In this document: positions 29,850-41,749 of the stretch, piece by piece | Layout: each line of letters opens with the position of its first letter | Position numbering within the stretch: position 1 is the stretch's first letter | NCBI GenBank assembly: GCA_963575745.1 | Contig: CAUYUJ010000892.1 | Span: forward strand, 502,372 to 554,956 | Reading direction: 5' to 3' | DNA: 52,585 bases | Origin: Prorocentrum cordatum | Taxonomy: Eukaryota; Sar; Dinophyceae; Prorocentrales; Prorocentraceae | Program-made: the position numbers and the translations under genes | Notes under the pieces: model-generated | Told to the model about the DNA's origin: nothing | Databases searched by the model: none | What the model saw: only the letters and a program-made list of their open reading frames with translations

Positions 29850-29892
29850 TGAATGTTCCTCCTGTAGAGGGACTGGCCCGACTGAAGTCTAG
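29850..29892. mobile_element. Right-end relic of the CCCCCTACAGGGGG MITE
   Basis: GTTCCTCCTGTAGAGGGACT followed by GGCCCGACTGAAGTCTAG closely parallels the right end of the complete element just downstream (30,127-30,165), including bases outside its terminal repeat. Duplicated at 36,858-36,900. Confidence 0.55.
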
Positions 29893-30002
29893 CGCTATAG
29901 CGACAGCATCCTGCTGACCCGCGAGTGTGGCCAACGCTGCCGGGCTCCCCAGAGAGCGACGCGCCGCACCACCGAGAGCGGGACATCTGGGACCCCAAAC
30001 GC

Positions 30003-30149
30003 GGGCCTGTCCCCCTACAGGGGGATTTTGGGCGAAGAATTGAAAAATACTCACAACATAGCCCAGCCTGGTAAAACAATACCCGACAAATCGTCCCCAG
30101 AGAATTTATGTAGTATTTTGGGATATTCCCCCTGTAGAGGGACAGGCCC
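30003..30149. mobile_element. CCCCCTACAGGGGG MITE, complete copy, unit 1
   Basis: 147 bases. The left end GGGCCTGTCCCCCTACAGGG plus GGA is inverted at the right end as TCCCCCTGTAGAGGGACAGG plus CCC, with one mismatch in 23. The terminal repeats contain an inner palindrome, CCCCCTACAGGGGG. The interior is AT-rich. It has no coding capacity, so it would need a transposase from elsewhere. Confidence 0.85.
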
Positions 30150-30299
30150 ACCTGAATCCTAGACTGGATACATGAGATTCCTCGCAAGGGCCAGTCTGAA
30201 GAATGTGTCGCACGTACCACGGGGGCTGCCGAATCCAAAACAAGCTAACTGGCGGACGCCTCAACGTGACTTCGCGTTTGATTTCGCTTTGAACGCAGC

Positions 30300-31015
30300 C
30301 GTGCAACCCTCGCGGCTCGATCTCACGTCGGGCATTGACCACGGTGCGCAAATGGCGCCACAGGCCAGGGCACGAGCGTCCGCGGCGCCTGCGTTGGTGG
30401 GGGAGCAGGCGTCGACGGTATTGCTGGTGTCGGTGGTGGGGCCGGCGTCGGCTCGCGAAAGAGGGAGAGGCAGAGATAAATAAAGAGAGAGAGAGAGAGA
30501 GAAATAAAGAGATCAATCCGCGGAGAGAGAAAGATGCCAGAACTGCAATTGTCTAGCAAGGACACGTACGCTCCCCTCCTCCTCCTCCTTCTCCTCCCGC
30601 CGTTCCAACCTTCGTATGTATTCCTCGATCTGGCAGCAACTCCTCGGAGCGCTGCGTGCATGATTGTGGCTCTCTCCTTGCTCGCCAAATCTCCAATTCT
30701 CCGTGCTCCAGTCCTCAATCTCCCCGCCTTTCGGAATGCAACGCGCATTCCCCCTGTCCTCTCGCTCCTCGTCCTCCTGCACCTCATGATTGTTATTATT
30801 TTATATGCCTCGTATCTGTCGGCGTCGTGATCGAATGGCACAGCGAATGCTCCCTGGAACGCGGCTTGTATTTGAACGCATCTCCTGACGCACTCTGGGT
30901 ATCTTCTCGGTGCGTCCGGGGGCCCCAAGCCCAGGGGCTCCGTTTCAGGCGCTCGTGGAGCTGTAACCACATCGGAGCACCAAAACAATGTCCACCGACT
31001 CACTGTTTCGGCCCG
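30300..31015 (-). other. Open minus-strand frames of doubtful coding value, unit 1
   Basis: Frames 31,003-30,323 and 30,782-30,513 are open and rich in Arg/Glu (EDEEREDRGNARCIPKGGEI). They end in a GA/AAATA microsatellite near 30,480 that reads SLSLSL. No family is recognised. The unit 2 frame is equally open but shifts in length at the microsatellite. Confidence 0.25.
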
Positions 31016-31299
31016 TAATTATCTGGGGCGTCCATGTGGCCGTCTTGGCGCGTCTTGGGGTCCTCTGGGGGAGTACAATGGACCGGTTGGAGCTCGCTTG
31101 GACTATCCTGGCGATTTCTTGAGCCTGGCCACCTTGAACGTACACTGGCTTCCACTAGGACCCTCTTGGAGCCTTCGTTGACCGAAATTATGAGAGCCCC
31201 AAGAATAACAAAATGACATACTACGGATTCCGTTCGGCTCCGTCAAGCAGGCCGGACCTCTTAAGCGTGTTTTTTTCAGAGCCTTCCAGACCGCTTCAG

Positions 31300-31660
31300 C
31301 AGCACCGCTCCAAGGGAGCTCCAAGAGGGTCCAAAAGTCTGGATCAATGGGTGGCAGGCCCAAGATGGTTCAAAGACGGCCCCAAGAGGCTTCAGGATAG
31401 CCCCAACCAAGATAGCCCAAGAAAAATCCACGAGGGCCCCCAGAGGCTGAATTTCAATGGTTCCCCTTCGGTGCTTGAAGGATTTTGGTGTTACTGCCTT
31501 TTCGCACGTCGGACTGCCCAAGCAAGGCAGCTCAAGAGGCCCCCAAGATTGCCCCAGGAGGCTCCCAGGACGGCCCAAGAGGGCCCCAGGACGGTCCAAG
31601 AGGCCCCCAAAGAGGCCCCCAGAGGCCCCTGGCAGGGCCCCACAAGGGGAAGCCGAACTG
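31300..31660. repeat. Degenerate GGCCCAAGAGG array, unit 1
   Basis: Tandem words such as CCCCCAAGA, GACGGCCCAAGAGGGCCCCA and GAGGCCCCCAAAGAGGCCCC, period about 12-24 bases. Frames give QEAPRTAQEGP-like repeats. Counterpart at 38,306-38,666; a related array lies at 20,640-21,080. Confidence 0.75.
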
Positions 31661-32513
31661 CCGTCTGAAGCCCTTTCCCCCGAAAGGTAACCCCCGATCG
31701 GGCGACCGAAAGTGACCACAGTTACTGTTGAAATAATGTTTCCCGCACCTGTGTTCGGGGCAGCTGGCGCGGTCGAGCAGAAAAAGATATGTGGGCACGC
31801 GCAAACGCCGCCGAGGAACCTTGAGCATCCTGGGTTGAGGGTTTCACGCGTAGTTATCCTGGCGCCGAGAGGCCATCCCCCTTGCCCCGCGCCGCCCGCC
31901 GCCTGGGGACGGCCCTGTCCGAACCTCAGACGTCGACAGAACGAGCCCGCCCATCGGTGGTCACCGGAACACGCGAACGTACTGGAGAACTCGAATGACT
32001 ACTGATCGCGGATTCAAATGGTCACGTGAAAATCGTCGGCACCGTCGCGTCCTGATTCGCGGGTGCCCGGGGAGTCCAAGCTGAGGGGTGGCTGGGTCTC
32101 CTGAAGAGAGGGGGTCTTGGGAATGCATTCCTCTCTGGCGCCAGGGCAACCGCCCTTCCGGGCCGCGCGAAATGGATCAACGATGGTTGCAGCGTTTCTG
32201 TGCCAGGACAACACTGAAACTCACTTCAGTGGTCGAATCGTCTCTCCTGACCCGAGACCGCCGCAAGGCGCCCGAGAGACTCTCAAGGCACCCGAGAGAC
32301 TCCCCGAGAGGCTCCCAAGAGACCCATCGCACACTGAGTACAGGATGGGCCGGAGGGATGCGCGAAGCGATTCAAGTCGGCGGGCCCCCTGCGGGCCCTG
32401 ACAGTGTTATCCTTCGAGGATAGATGGTGAAATGGAGGACGGTGGATGATCGAGAGCTTCAGCTGTCGAATGTTCTGTTGCAGGCTTTTCGGGCCAGGGA
32501 GCCTCACGACCAC

Positions 32514-32670
32514 CTCCACATGCACAGCACATGTCCGACGGCGTGAAGTCGCTGTCCTCGTAGTAGCTTGCCAACTGCCAATTGCACAACCACTGCGTAC
32601 CATATGGAGGCGCACAATCGTAACCATTTGGCGACAAAGCGCCGTCATTTGTGTCGACGCACCCACCCGC
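32514..32670 (-). CDS. Cys-rich MCCACGGG module exon, unit 1 (partial gene)
   Basis: The minus strand reads AGGCVDTNDGALSPNGYDCA, PPYGTQWLCNWQLASYYEDS, DFTPSDMCCACGGG. The order CxD...GxDC...Y...WLC...YxDSDF...DMCCACGG, with six Cys, matches a small disulfide-rich module found many times in predicted secreted proteins of dinoflagellates and stramenopiles; its function is not established. The acceptor TCAGAGCAG|GCG is AG|G, phase 0, and a likely donor is GGAG|GTGGTC. The open frame extends on both sides without likeness to anything. It lies inside the duplicated 7-kb unit, so the exon is now present twice in tandem. Confidence 0.65.
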
Positions 32671-33470
32671 CTGCTCTGAGATTGTTAAAATGCTGCGAAT
32701 CCTTAGCGTCAAGACGCTCTGCTCTGCTTCTCCTAATGATGCATGGCTCCATGTCGAGACTCCTTCTGCCAATCGTGGGACGATGTATGTTGACCTGGGC
32801 AGTCTTGCACGTTGCTCATACTGTAGCTCTCTATTCGGGGCCTACTGTTGGGAGCCAGCTATTGGGCTGCTCCAGAATGCGAATTACTTAGAGCTCAACT
32901 TCGGGGGGCGTACCTGACGGGGCCAACCACCTACACCTTCCTACTGCGGGGAGCCTCCCAGGAGCAAGGCGGGGTGGGGAAGAATGGCTGCTCCTGCGCC
33001 TCGGAGCCCTGCCGACCAAATATGGCACGTTAGTGTACATCCGCGACGCGTGTCATTGGGGCGGGTGGGTGGGAGGCAGCGGGGGCCTCGGGGCCCGCGC
33101 CGAGCGGAGAACACGTGATGCCAGCGCGCGGACACCAGAGAGCTTGTGCGAGTGGCCACATAAAACGATGCGTGGAGCATCGATTGTGTGTAGAATGCTA
33201 TGTGCGAGAACCTGCCTGCGTGCGACACCCGGCATTTGGAACCCCACAAATCAGCGCGAAAACTGTAGTACGTGTGGAAACCATGTGTGGAAAACCCTAT
33301 GCAAGCCGCCAGTGGTCTGTTTGAGCTACCCGCACGATGGGCGTCAATGCCACCTGCCAAACGGCCACTGGAGGGTGCCGCGGCAGCCGGCGTCCAACGC
33401 GCAACTTGAGCACTGTGCTGGGGCATCCGGGGCGCTTCAGCCATACCGCTGCCGCACAATCTTGACGCTT

Positions 33471-33910
33471 CGCGTATCCCCACCACAGCTCTGTGCCCCT
33501 GGCGTGAAGCCCGCTCCCTGACGTCTCCTTGGAGCCGCGAACCAAAAAAATATCCCCACCACGGCAGACTGCCACGTTGCATCAGCTTCCCTGGGCGTTG
33601 CAGACCACCAAGCCAGTCCCACCAGCAGCAGCCCCTCAGCCGCCGCTTCTGAGCGCTGGCCCGGCCGTCTTGCGCGTCGCTCAGTAGCTAATTTGGCTGG
33701 CCCGCGCCCCGGACCCCCCTCTCGGCGACAGCTTCACGCGTCTGCCCGCGACCAAAAAAAAGTATCCCCACCACGGCCCGCTTAGGTCTCGCCTAGGTCG
33801 CCGGCTCGTCTGAGTTAGGCGATTCGGCTCGTGCGCGGCCCGCTCGAAACCTACTTGCCGTCGGCGCTCTCGCCTGCGGCCGCGACAAAAAAAGTATCCC
33901 CACCAGGATA
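33471..33910. repeat. CGCGACCAAAAAAAGTATCCCCACCACGG boxes, unit 1
   Basis: Three boxes share a GCG-ACC-like lead, a run of 7-8 A, then GTATCCCCACCA: at about 33,536, 33,748 and 33,881. A fourth at 33,476 lacks the A run. Spacings are about 212 and 133 bases. On the minus strand each reads TGGTGGGGATAC then poly-T, so frames repeat the peptide WWGYFF. Duplicated at 40,477-40,917. Confidence 0.7.
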
Positions 33911-33914
33911 GGAG

Positions 33915-34075
33915 GACAGGGATGAGGACGAGGACAAGAAGAACGAGGAAGAAGAGGACGATGGGGACGATGAGGAGGAGGAGGACAAGGAGGAGGAGGA
34001 GGAGGCCGCGGAGGAGGGCGAAGACGAGGACGATTGGGAGGAAAACGACGAGGACCAGGACATTTGGAGCCATCT
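33915..34075. repeat. (GAG)n/(GAC)n microsatellite, unit 1
   Basis: GAGGACGAGGACAAGAAG-type purine run. The unit 2 counterpart (40,922-41,068) is shorter in the GAG part and carries several substitutions. Confidence 0.9.
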
Positions 34076-35639
34076 CGGGGTCTTCCGGACACTCTTGGGT
34101 TCCTTGTGAGGCTCCCTCGGTCTTTTGGGGTCCTCTTGGGACTCCTTGGGGGCGTACTGGGACCTTCTTGGGGACCCCATTGAGCTCGCCTGAGGGCCTC
34201 TCCAGGGCCCTGGCTCCGTTGGGGATCCTGTCCGCCCCCTGCAAGCGAGGAAGCAAGACGAGGGCGGCAGCCTTCGCTCCACGCGCGAGGGGCACAGCGG
34301 GACGCTGCGCTCGGGGGCACGCGCCAAGCCGCCCCCGTCACCCTGCTGCGCAAGCGCGGGGTGTGCTGCGCGCTCTTCCTGTGGACGGGGCGTGCTCACC
34401 GTCGCCCGGGCGGAGGCCGATGCAGATCAAACAAATGGAACGACCAATGTTTACCAGCCTCGAACGTATCGCTATCCCTAAGATCGACACGCCAAAAGGC
34501 GATGACAATCTTAGGGATTCGCCCTCAAAAAATAAGGGAATCCCTAAGATCGGCATCGTGATGAGGAGATGCCCAGCATAGGGACAGGGATAAGTTCCAG
34601 GCTGGTAAAATGTAGCGCCAGAGGCTCAGAGGAATCCCAACGGCCCAGCAGGAGCCCAACACGGTCCCAAGAGAAATCCCAGAGAGCCCCAGAGATGGCT
34701 CGACAAGCTCCCTGGGCTGATAATGCATCAAGCGTGCCCAGGCTGGCGAGGAGGCGAGAGCTCCATTCAGGGCTGGAATGAGACGGGCATGGTAGCGCGG
34801 TCCGCGCTAATGCAAGAACAGAAATTCGGGCCGGGAGTGTCGCCAGCGCCGAGGTGGGAGCACTTTTGCTTGCTTCTGCTTGCCTGCTTTTTACTCGAGC
34901 TGGGAGTGTGGCCAGCGCGAAGATGGCAGCCACACCTCCAACCCGTAGACGTGGGCAGATACGGGGAAGCACCGTCCAAGCATCGGTGCGACCCGCTCCC
35001 AAGCAGGAGTCGCACAACAACGCCCGAAAATGATTAGCGCAGCCAGGTGCAGGCACTCCATGTGGAACAAAACATTCGACAACCCCCCACTTGGGCCCTA
35101 CCGCCAGCCCACACGACGAGCATAACTCGGGCGCATGACGGAAGAAACTGCCAGGGGCTGCGCGGCTCATGGGCTGCGCCAAGCACCGCGCCACAAACTT
35201 CGCCAACAGATGGTTGCGCCGCACGTCTCGCCGTCCGTGGGGTCGCGCCACGCGTTGCGCCGTAGACTGCGCACGCTGCTGCCGAACACAAACAGGCCCG
35301 CTGTCGTTTGCGCGCCAGAGGCTAGCTCCCGGTGGCGCCAGAGGTTGTGCACTCGGCGGCCCCAAACAATACCACCTGCCGTTGGTGGCGCCATCGTTTG
35401 CGTGCTTGGTGGCCCAAAACAAAACGACCAACGATTGGTGGCTCCATACGTGGCGATCTCGGGGTTCCCGAAACAATATTCCGCTAACAAGCGCAACCAA
35501 TCAATCAATCAACTGTCTGTCAATCAATGAGCAGTCAATCAGCAAACTCCGCGAACAACACATACGGATACGGGCTGCCTCCAAAGTCAGACGCACAGAG
35601 CATAATTGATCATCCAACTGAAAGACATTATAGTATTGT

Positions 35640-35844
35640 TCGGCGGCGATCGAGGGGGGGAAGTGAGAAGGAGAATGCCTTTTCAGAGTGCGGCGGGACT
35701 TCTCAGAAACCCTCGAGCCTTCTGAGAGGTGGTTGGTGTCTTCGGGGAAGGCTTCGAAAACTTCTCAGAAGGCCGAGGGGCTTCCGAGCCTTCTGAGAAG
35801 GCCAGCCCCTTCTCACTTCCCCCCGTCGCTCGCCGCCGAGTTGT
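35640..35844. mobile_element. Fold-back element TCGGCGGCGA, unit 2 copy
   Basis: Duplicate of 28,622-28,826 carried along by the 7-kb duplication, with no change seen in the arms. Confidence 0.8.
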
Positions 35845-37010
35845 AAGGGTGCTCGTGCGATGGCCAGAACACTCTGCTGAGCACAGCCACGCGGCTGGCA
35901 CCAGGCCAGGCTCATCACTCTGGCCTCGGAATGTGTCTAACGTTAGGTCGGGCGTCCCCCTAGAGGCAGATTTTGGGCGAAATATTAAAATCATCCCAGT
36001 GCGACCCTACCTAGGAGTTGGAGCCTCTAGGAAAGCAACATGCATGGAGCATACGTGCGCACACACACACATCCTAAATACATTCATACACATATACCTG
36101 CATGCATACATACAAACAGACATGCGTGCATGCATACATGTGCATACGTACATACATACAGACATACATACAGACAGGTAAACAGACAGACTGGCAGACA
36201 AACCTACACACATGCATGGATGCAGACATGCATACGTTCGTACATGCATACGTACGTACATGCACACATACATGCATGATGAGTGCATGCAGACATGCGA
36301 GCATACATATACAGCGCATTTACACATGCATGAGCATCCATATACATATATATATATATATAGCAGCAGCAGCATAAGTAGTGGCTGCTGTGCTGCGCTA
36401 TGCTATGCTGTGCTATGCTCTGCTCTGCTATGTTACGCTGTCCTATGATATGCTATGCTGCGCAATGCTTTGCTGGGCTAGGCTAGGCTAGGCTATGCTA
36501 TGTATGGTATGCTGCGCTATGCTAAGCTGCGCTATGCTATGCTATGCTACGCTATGCTATGCTTTTGCTTTGCCTTCGCTTTTGTCTTCACTTTTGCCCT
36601 TGCTTTTGCTTTTGCTTGGCACCCAGGGAGCGCAACTGGGGGAGCCGCGCGTTTGCTTTTACCTTTGCTGTTGCTTTTGCTGGGCTCCCAGGGGACCAGG
36701 GGAACCGCCTGGGGCGGGGTGCACTGCCCGGCCCCTATAAGCTGGAGAGTAAGAACCCTTCTAGGCAGAGCCTAGGTAGGGAAATACTCGAAACATTCCC
36801 CCAACTAGTCAACAAATCATCAAAACATAATCCCCGACTAGTTGCTTGTACTCTTCTTGAATGTTCCTCCTGTAGAGGGACTGGCCCGACTGAAGTCTAG
36901 CGCTATAGCGACAGCATCCTGCTGACCCGCGAGTGTGGCCAACGCTGCCGGGCTCCCCAGAGAGCGACGCGCCGCACCACCGAGAGCGGGACATCTGGGA
37001 CCCCAAACGC

Positions 37011-37157
37011 GGGCCTGTCCCCCTACAGGGGGATTTTGGGCGAAGAATTGAAAAATACTCACAACATAGCCCAGCCTGGTAAAACAATACCCGACAAATC
37101 GTCCCCAGAGAATTTATGTAGTATTTTGGGATATTCCCCCTGTAGAGGGACAGGCCC
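37011..37157. mobile_element. CCCCCTACAGGGGG MITE, complete copy, unit 2
   Basis: Duplicate of 30,003-30,149 within the second 7-kb unit; the sequence appears identical. Confidence 0.85.
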
Positions 37158-39519
37158 ACCTGAATCCTAGACTGGATACATGAGATTCCTCGCAAGGGCC
37201 AGTCTGAAGAATGTGTCGCACGTACCACGGGGGCTGCCGAATCCAAAACAAGCTAACTGGCGGACGCCTCAACGTGACTTCGCGTTTGATTTCGCTTTGA
37301 ACGCAGCCGTGCAACCCTCGCGGCTCGATCTCACGTCGGGCATTGACCACGGTGCGCAAATGGCGCCACAGGCCAGGGCACGAGCGTCCGCGGCGCCTGC
37401 GTTGGTGGGGGAGCAGGCGTCGACGGTATTGCTGGTGTCGGTGGTGGGGCCGGCGTCGGCTCGCGAAAGAGGAAGAGGCAGAGATAAATAAAGAGAGAGA
37501 GAGAGAGAAATAAAGAGATCAATCCGCGGAGAGAGAAAGATGCCAGAACTGCAATTGTCTAGCAAGGACACGTACGCTCCCCTCCTCCTCCTCCTTCTCC
37601 TCCCGCCGTTCCAACCTTCGTATGTATTCCTCGATCTGGCAGCAACTCCTCGGAGCGCTGCGTGCATGATTGTGGCTCTCTCCTTGCTCGCCAAATCTCC
37701 AATTCTCCGTGCTCCAGTCCTCAATCTCCCCGCCTTTCGGAATGCAACGCGCATTCCCCCTGTCCTCTCGCTCCTCGTCCTCCTGCACCTCATGATTGTT
37801 ATTATTTTATATGCCTCGTATCTGTCGGCGTCGTGATCGAATGGCACAGCGAATGCTCCCTGGGACGCGGCTTGTATTTGAACGCATCTCCTGACGCACT
37901 CTGGGTATCTTCTCGGTGCGTCCGGGGGCCCCAAGCCCAGGGGCTCCGTTTCAGGCGCTCGTGGAGCTGTAACCACATGGGAGCACCAAAACAATGTCCA
38001 CCGACTCACTGTTTCGGCCCGTAATTATCTGGGGCGTCCATGTGGCCGTCTTGGCGCGTCTTGGGGTCCTCTGGGGGAGTACAATGGACCGGTTGGAGCT
38101 CGCTTGGACTATCCTGGCGATTTCTTGAGCCTGGCCACCTTGAACGTACACTGGCTTCCACTAGGACCCTCTTGGAGCCTTCGTTGACCGAAATTATGAG
38201 AGCCCCAAGAATAACAAAATGACATACTACGGATTCCGTTCGGCTCCGTCAAGCAGGCCGGACCTCTTAAGCGTGTTTTTTTCAGAGCCTTCCAGACCGC
38301 TCCAGCAGCACCGCTCCAAGGGAGCTCCAAGAGGGTCCAAAAGTCTGGATCAATGGGTGGCAGGCCCAAGATGGTTCAAAGACGGCCCCAAGAGGCTTCA
38401 GGATAGCCCCAACCAAGATAGCCCAAGAAAAATCCACGAGGGCCCCCAGAGGCTGAATTTCAATGGTTCCCCTTCGGTGCTTGAAGGATTTTGGTGTTAC
38501 TGCCTTTTCGCACGTCGGACTGCCCAAGCAAGGCAGCTCAAGAGGCCCCCAAGATTGCCCCAGGAGGCTCCCAGGACGGCCCAAGAGGGCCCCAGGACGG
38601 TCCAAGAGGCCCCCAAAGAGGCCCCCAGAGGCCCCTGGCAGGGCCCCACAAGGGGAAGCCGAACTGCCGTCTGAAGCCCTTTCCCCCGAAAGGTAACCCC
38701 CGATCGGGCGACCGAAAGTGACCACAGTTACTGTTGAAATAATGTTTCCCGCACCTGTGTTCGGGGCAGCTGGCGCGGTCGAGCAGAAAAAGATATGTGG
38801 GCACGCGCAAACGCCGCCGAGGAACCTTGAGCATCCTGGGTTGAGGGTTTCACGCGTAGTTATCCTGGCGCCGAGAGGCCATCCCCCTTGCCCCGCGCCG
38901 CCCGCCGCCTGGGGACGGCCCTGTCCGAACCTCAGACGTCGACAGAACGAGCCCGCCCATCGGTGGTCACCGGAACACGCGAACGTACTGGAGAACTCGA
39001 ATGACTACTGATCGCGGATTCAAATGGTCACGTGAAAATCGTCGGCACCGTCGCGTCCTGATTCGCGGGTGCCCGGGGAGTCCAAGCTGAGGGGTGGCTG
39101 GGTCTCCTGAAGAGAGGGGGTCTTGGGAATGCATTCCTCTCTGGCGCCAGGGCAACCGCCCTTCCGGGCCGCGCGAAATGGATCAACGATGGTTGCAGCG
39201 TTTCTGTGCCAGGACAACACTGAAACTCACTTCAGTGGTCGAATCGTCTCTCCTGACCCGAGACCGCCGCAAGGCGCCCGAGAGACTCTCAAGGCACCCG
39301 AGAGACTCCCCGAGAGGCTCCCAAGAGACCCATCGCACACTGAGTACAGGATGGGCCGGAGGGATGCGCGAAGCGATTCAAGTCGGCGGGCCCCCTGCGG
39401 GCCCTGACAGTGTTATCCTTCGAGGATAGATGGTGAAATGGAGGACGGTGGATGATCGAGAGCTTCAGCTGTCGAATGTTCTGTTGCAGGCTTTTCGGGC
39501 CAGGGAGCCTCACGACCAC

Positions 39520-39676
39520 CTCCACATGCACAGCACATGTCCGACGGCGTGAAGTCGCTGTCCTCGTAGTAGCTTGCCAACTGCCAATTGCACAACCACT
39601 GCGTACCATATGGAGGCGCACAATCGTAACCATTTGGCGACAAAGCGCCGTCATTTGTGTCGACGCACCCACCCGC
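39520..39676 (-). CDS. Cys-rich MCCACGGG module exon, unit 2 (partial gene)
   Basis: Duplicate of 32,670-32,514; the translated sequences are identical, as are the splice-site candidates. If a gene spans both units, its transcript would carry this module twice. If the units are separate, one copy may be a fragment. Nothing in the sequence alone decides. Confidence 0.6.
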
Positions 39677-41218
39677 CTGCTCTGAGATTGTTAAAATGCT
39701 GCGAATCCTTAGCGTCAAGACGCTCTGCTCTGCTTCTCCTAATGATGCATGGCTCCATGTCGAGACTCCTTCTGCCAATCGTGGGACGATGTATGTTGAC
39801 CTGGGCAGTCTTGCACGTTGCTCATACTGTAGCTCTCTATTCGGGGCCTACTGTTGGGAGCCAGCTATTGGGCTGCTCCAGAATGCGAATTACTTAGAGC
39901 TCAACTTCGGGGGGCGTACCTGACGGGGCCAACCACCTACACCTTCCTACTGCGGGGAGCCTCCCAGGAGCAAGGCGGGGTGGGGAAGAATGGCTGCTCC
40001 TGCGCCTCGGAGCCCTGCCGACCAAATATGGCACGTTAGTGTACATCCGCGACGCGTGTCATTGGGGCGGGTGGGTGGGAGGCAGCGGGGGCCTCGGGGC
40101 CCGCGCCGAGCGGAGAACACGTGATGCCAGCGCGCGGACACCAGAGAGCTTGTGCGAGTGGCCACATAAAACGATGCGTGGAGCATCGATTGTGTGTAGA
40201 ATGCTATGTGCGAGAACCTGCCTGCGTGCGACACCCGGCATTTGGAACCCCACAAATCAGCGCGAAAACTGTAGTACGTGTGGAAACCATGTGTGGAAAA
40301 CCCTATGCAAGCCGCCAGTGGTCTGTTTGAGCTACCCGCACGATGGGCGTCAATGCCACCTGCCAAACGGCCACTGGAGGGTGCCGCGGCAGCCGGCGTC
40401 CAACGCGCAACTTGAGCACTGTGCTGGGGCATCCGGGGCGCTTCAGCCATACCGCTGCCGCACAATCTTGACGCTTCGCGTATCCCCACCACAGCTCTGT
40501 GCCCCTGGCGTGAAGCCCGCTCCCTGACGTCTCCTTGGAGCCGCGAACCAAAAAAATATCCCCACCACGGCAGACTGCCACGTTGCATCAGCTTCCCTGG
40601 GCGTTGCAGACCACCAAGCCAGTCCCACCAGCAGCAGCCCCTCAGCCGCCGCTTCTGAGCGCTGGCCCGGCCGTCTTGCGCGTCGCTCAGTAGCTAATTT
40701 GGCTGGCCCGCGCCCCGGACCCCCCTCTCGGCGACAGCTTCACGCGTCTGCCCGCGACCAAAAAAAAGTATCCCCACCACGGCCCGCTTAGGTCTCGCCT
40801 AGGTCGCCGGCTCGTCTGAGTTAGGCGATTCGGCTCGTGCGCGGCCCGCTCGAAACCTACTTGCCGTCGGCGCTCTCGCCTGCGGCCGCGACAAAAAAAG
40901 TATCCCCACCAGGATAGGAGGACAGGGATGAGGACGAGGACAAGAAGAACGAGGAAGAAGAGGACGATGGGGACAATGAGGAGGAGGAGGACAAGGAGGA
41001 GGAGGAGGCCGCGGAGGAGGGCGAAGACGAGGACGACTGGGAGGAGGACGACGAGGACCAGGACATTTGGAGCCATCTCGGGGTCTTCTCCGGACACTCT
41101 TGGGTTCCTTGTGAGGTTCCCTCGGTCTTTTGGGGTCCTTTTGGGACTCCTTGGGGGCGTACTGTGACCTTCTTGGGGACCCCATTGAGCTCGCCTGAGG
41201 GCCTCTCCGGGGCCCTGG

Positions 41219-41745
41219 GAGGCCTCCTGGGCAGCTTTAGCTTTGCGACATGCCGTCCATCTTGCTTAGTCGGGGATCTTCTGACCCGGGTCAATCCAGA
41301 CCCGGGCCAGCCAGGCCTTGCAGAATCCTGCAAGATTCTGCACCCAGGCCCGGGTCAATGCGAAGGATCCCGCAGGAAGCTGCAGCGAAACCTGGGTCAA
41401 TGCGACCCTGTCCTTGCAGGAAAGGAGACCCCAGAATCGGATCGATTAGTTGGGTCGGTGATCGACATGAATCGGATCGGCAGAAATCGGCAGCCGAGTC
41501 GGGAAAAGTCGATTCGGCGGATATCGGCAGGCTAGTATGCGTCCGAAAAGAAATCGGAGCCCAAATCGGAATCCGAAATCGAATCGAATCGGAATCGGAA
41601 TCCATCGAAGTCGAATCGAATCGAATCGGAGGAATCGGAACGAGTCCTGCAGGATCCTGCAAGATCAGGCGCTCTGGCTGACACCCGTTTGCATTGACCC
41701 CTGTCTCCACGCTCCCGAGCCCGCCTCCATGGCCGGCTTCCGGGG
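41219..41745. repeat. CCCGGGTCAATGC and AATCG repeats
   Basis: Degenerate units with GACCCGGGTCAAT, GCCCGGGTCAATGCGA and CCTGGGTCAATGCGA at 41,285-41,410, then GAATCG/AAATCG pentamers and hexamers at 41,445-41,640 (GAATCGAATCGGAATCGGAA). CCTGCAGGATCCTGCA near 41,645 is palindromic. No gene. Confidence 0.75.
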
Positions 41746-41749
41746 AGCA

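Larger units (their letters stand above)
27198..34215. repeat. ~7.0-kb segmental tandem duplication, unit 1
   Basis: Starts at CCGTTGGGGGTCCTGTCCGC and ends at GGCCCTGG (34,213). The whole stretch recurs 7,018 to 7,005 bases later as unit 2, with offset changes only at microsatellites. Differences are isolated substitutions plus repeat-length changes. It contains a fold-back, two MITEs or relics, ACAT and ATGCT arrays, a Cys-rich exon and A-tract boxes. The identity is so high that the event is recent, or partly an assembly effect. Confidence 0.95.
34216..41218. repeat. ~7.0-kb segmental tandem duplication, unit 2
   Basis: Starts at CCGTTGGGGATCCTGTCCGC and ends at GGCCCTGG (41,211-41,218), after which the sequence departs from unit 1. 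Small differences from unit 1 include a shorter AC run near 36,060, a shorter ATGCT array, a shorter GAG tract near 40,980, and substitutions concentrated in the last ~300 bases. Confidence 0.95.

Noticed and set aside
32941-33582. 213-residue minus-strand ORF identical in both 7-kb units
   Set aside because: It begins in the A-tract box repeat (WWGYFF). Identity between units only reflects the recent duplication, and an equally long plus-strand ORF overlaps it.
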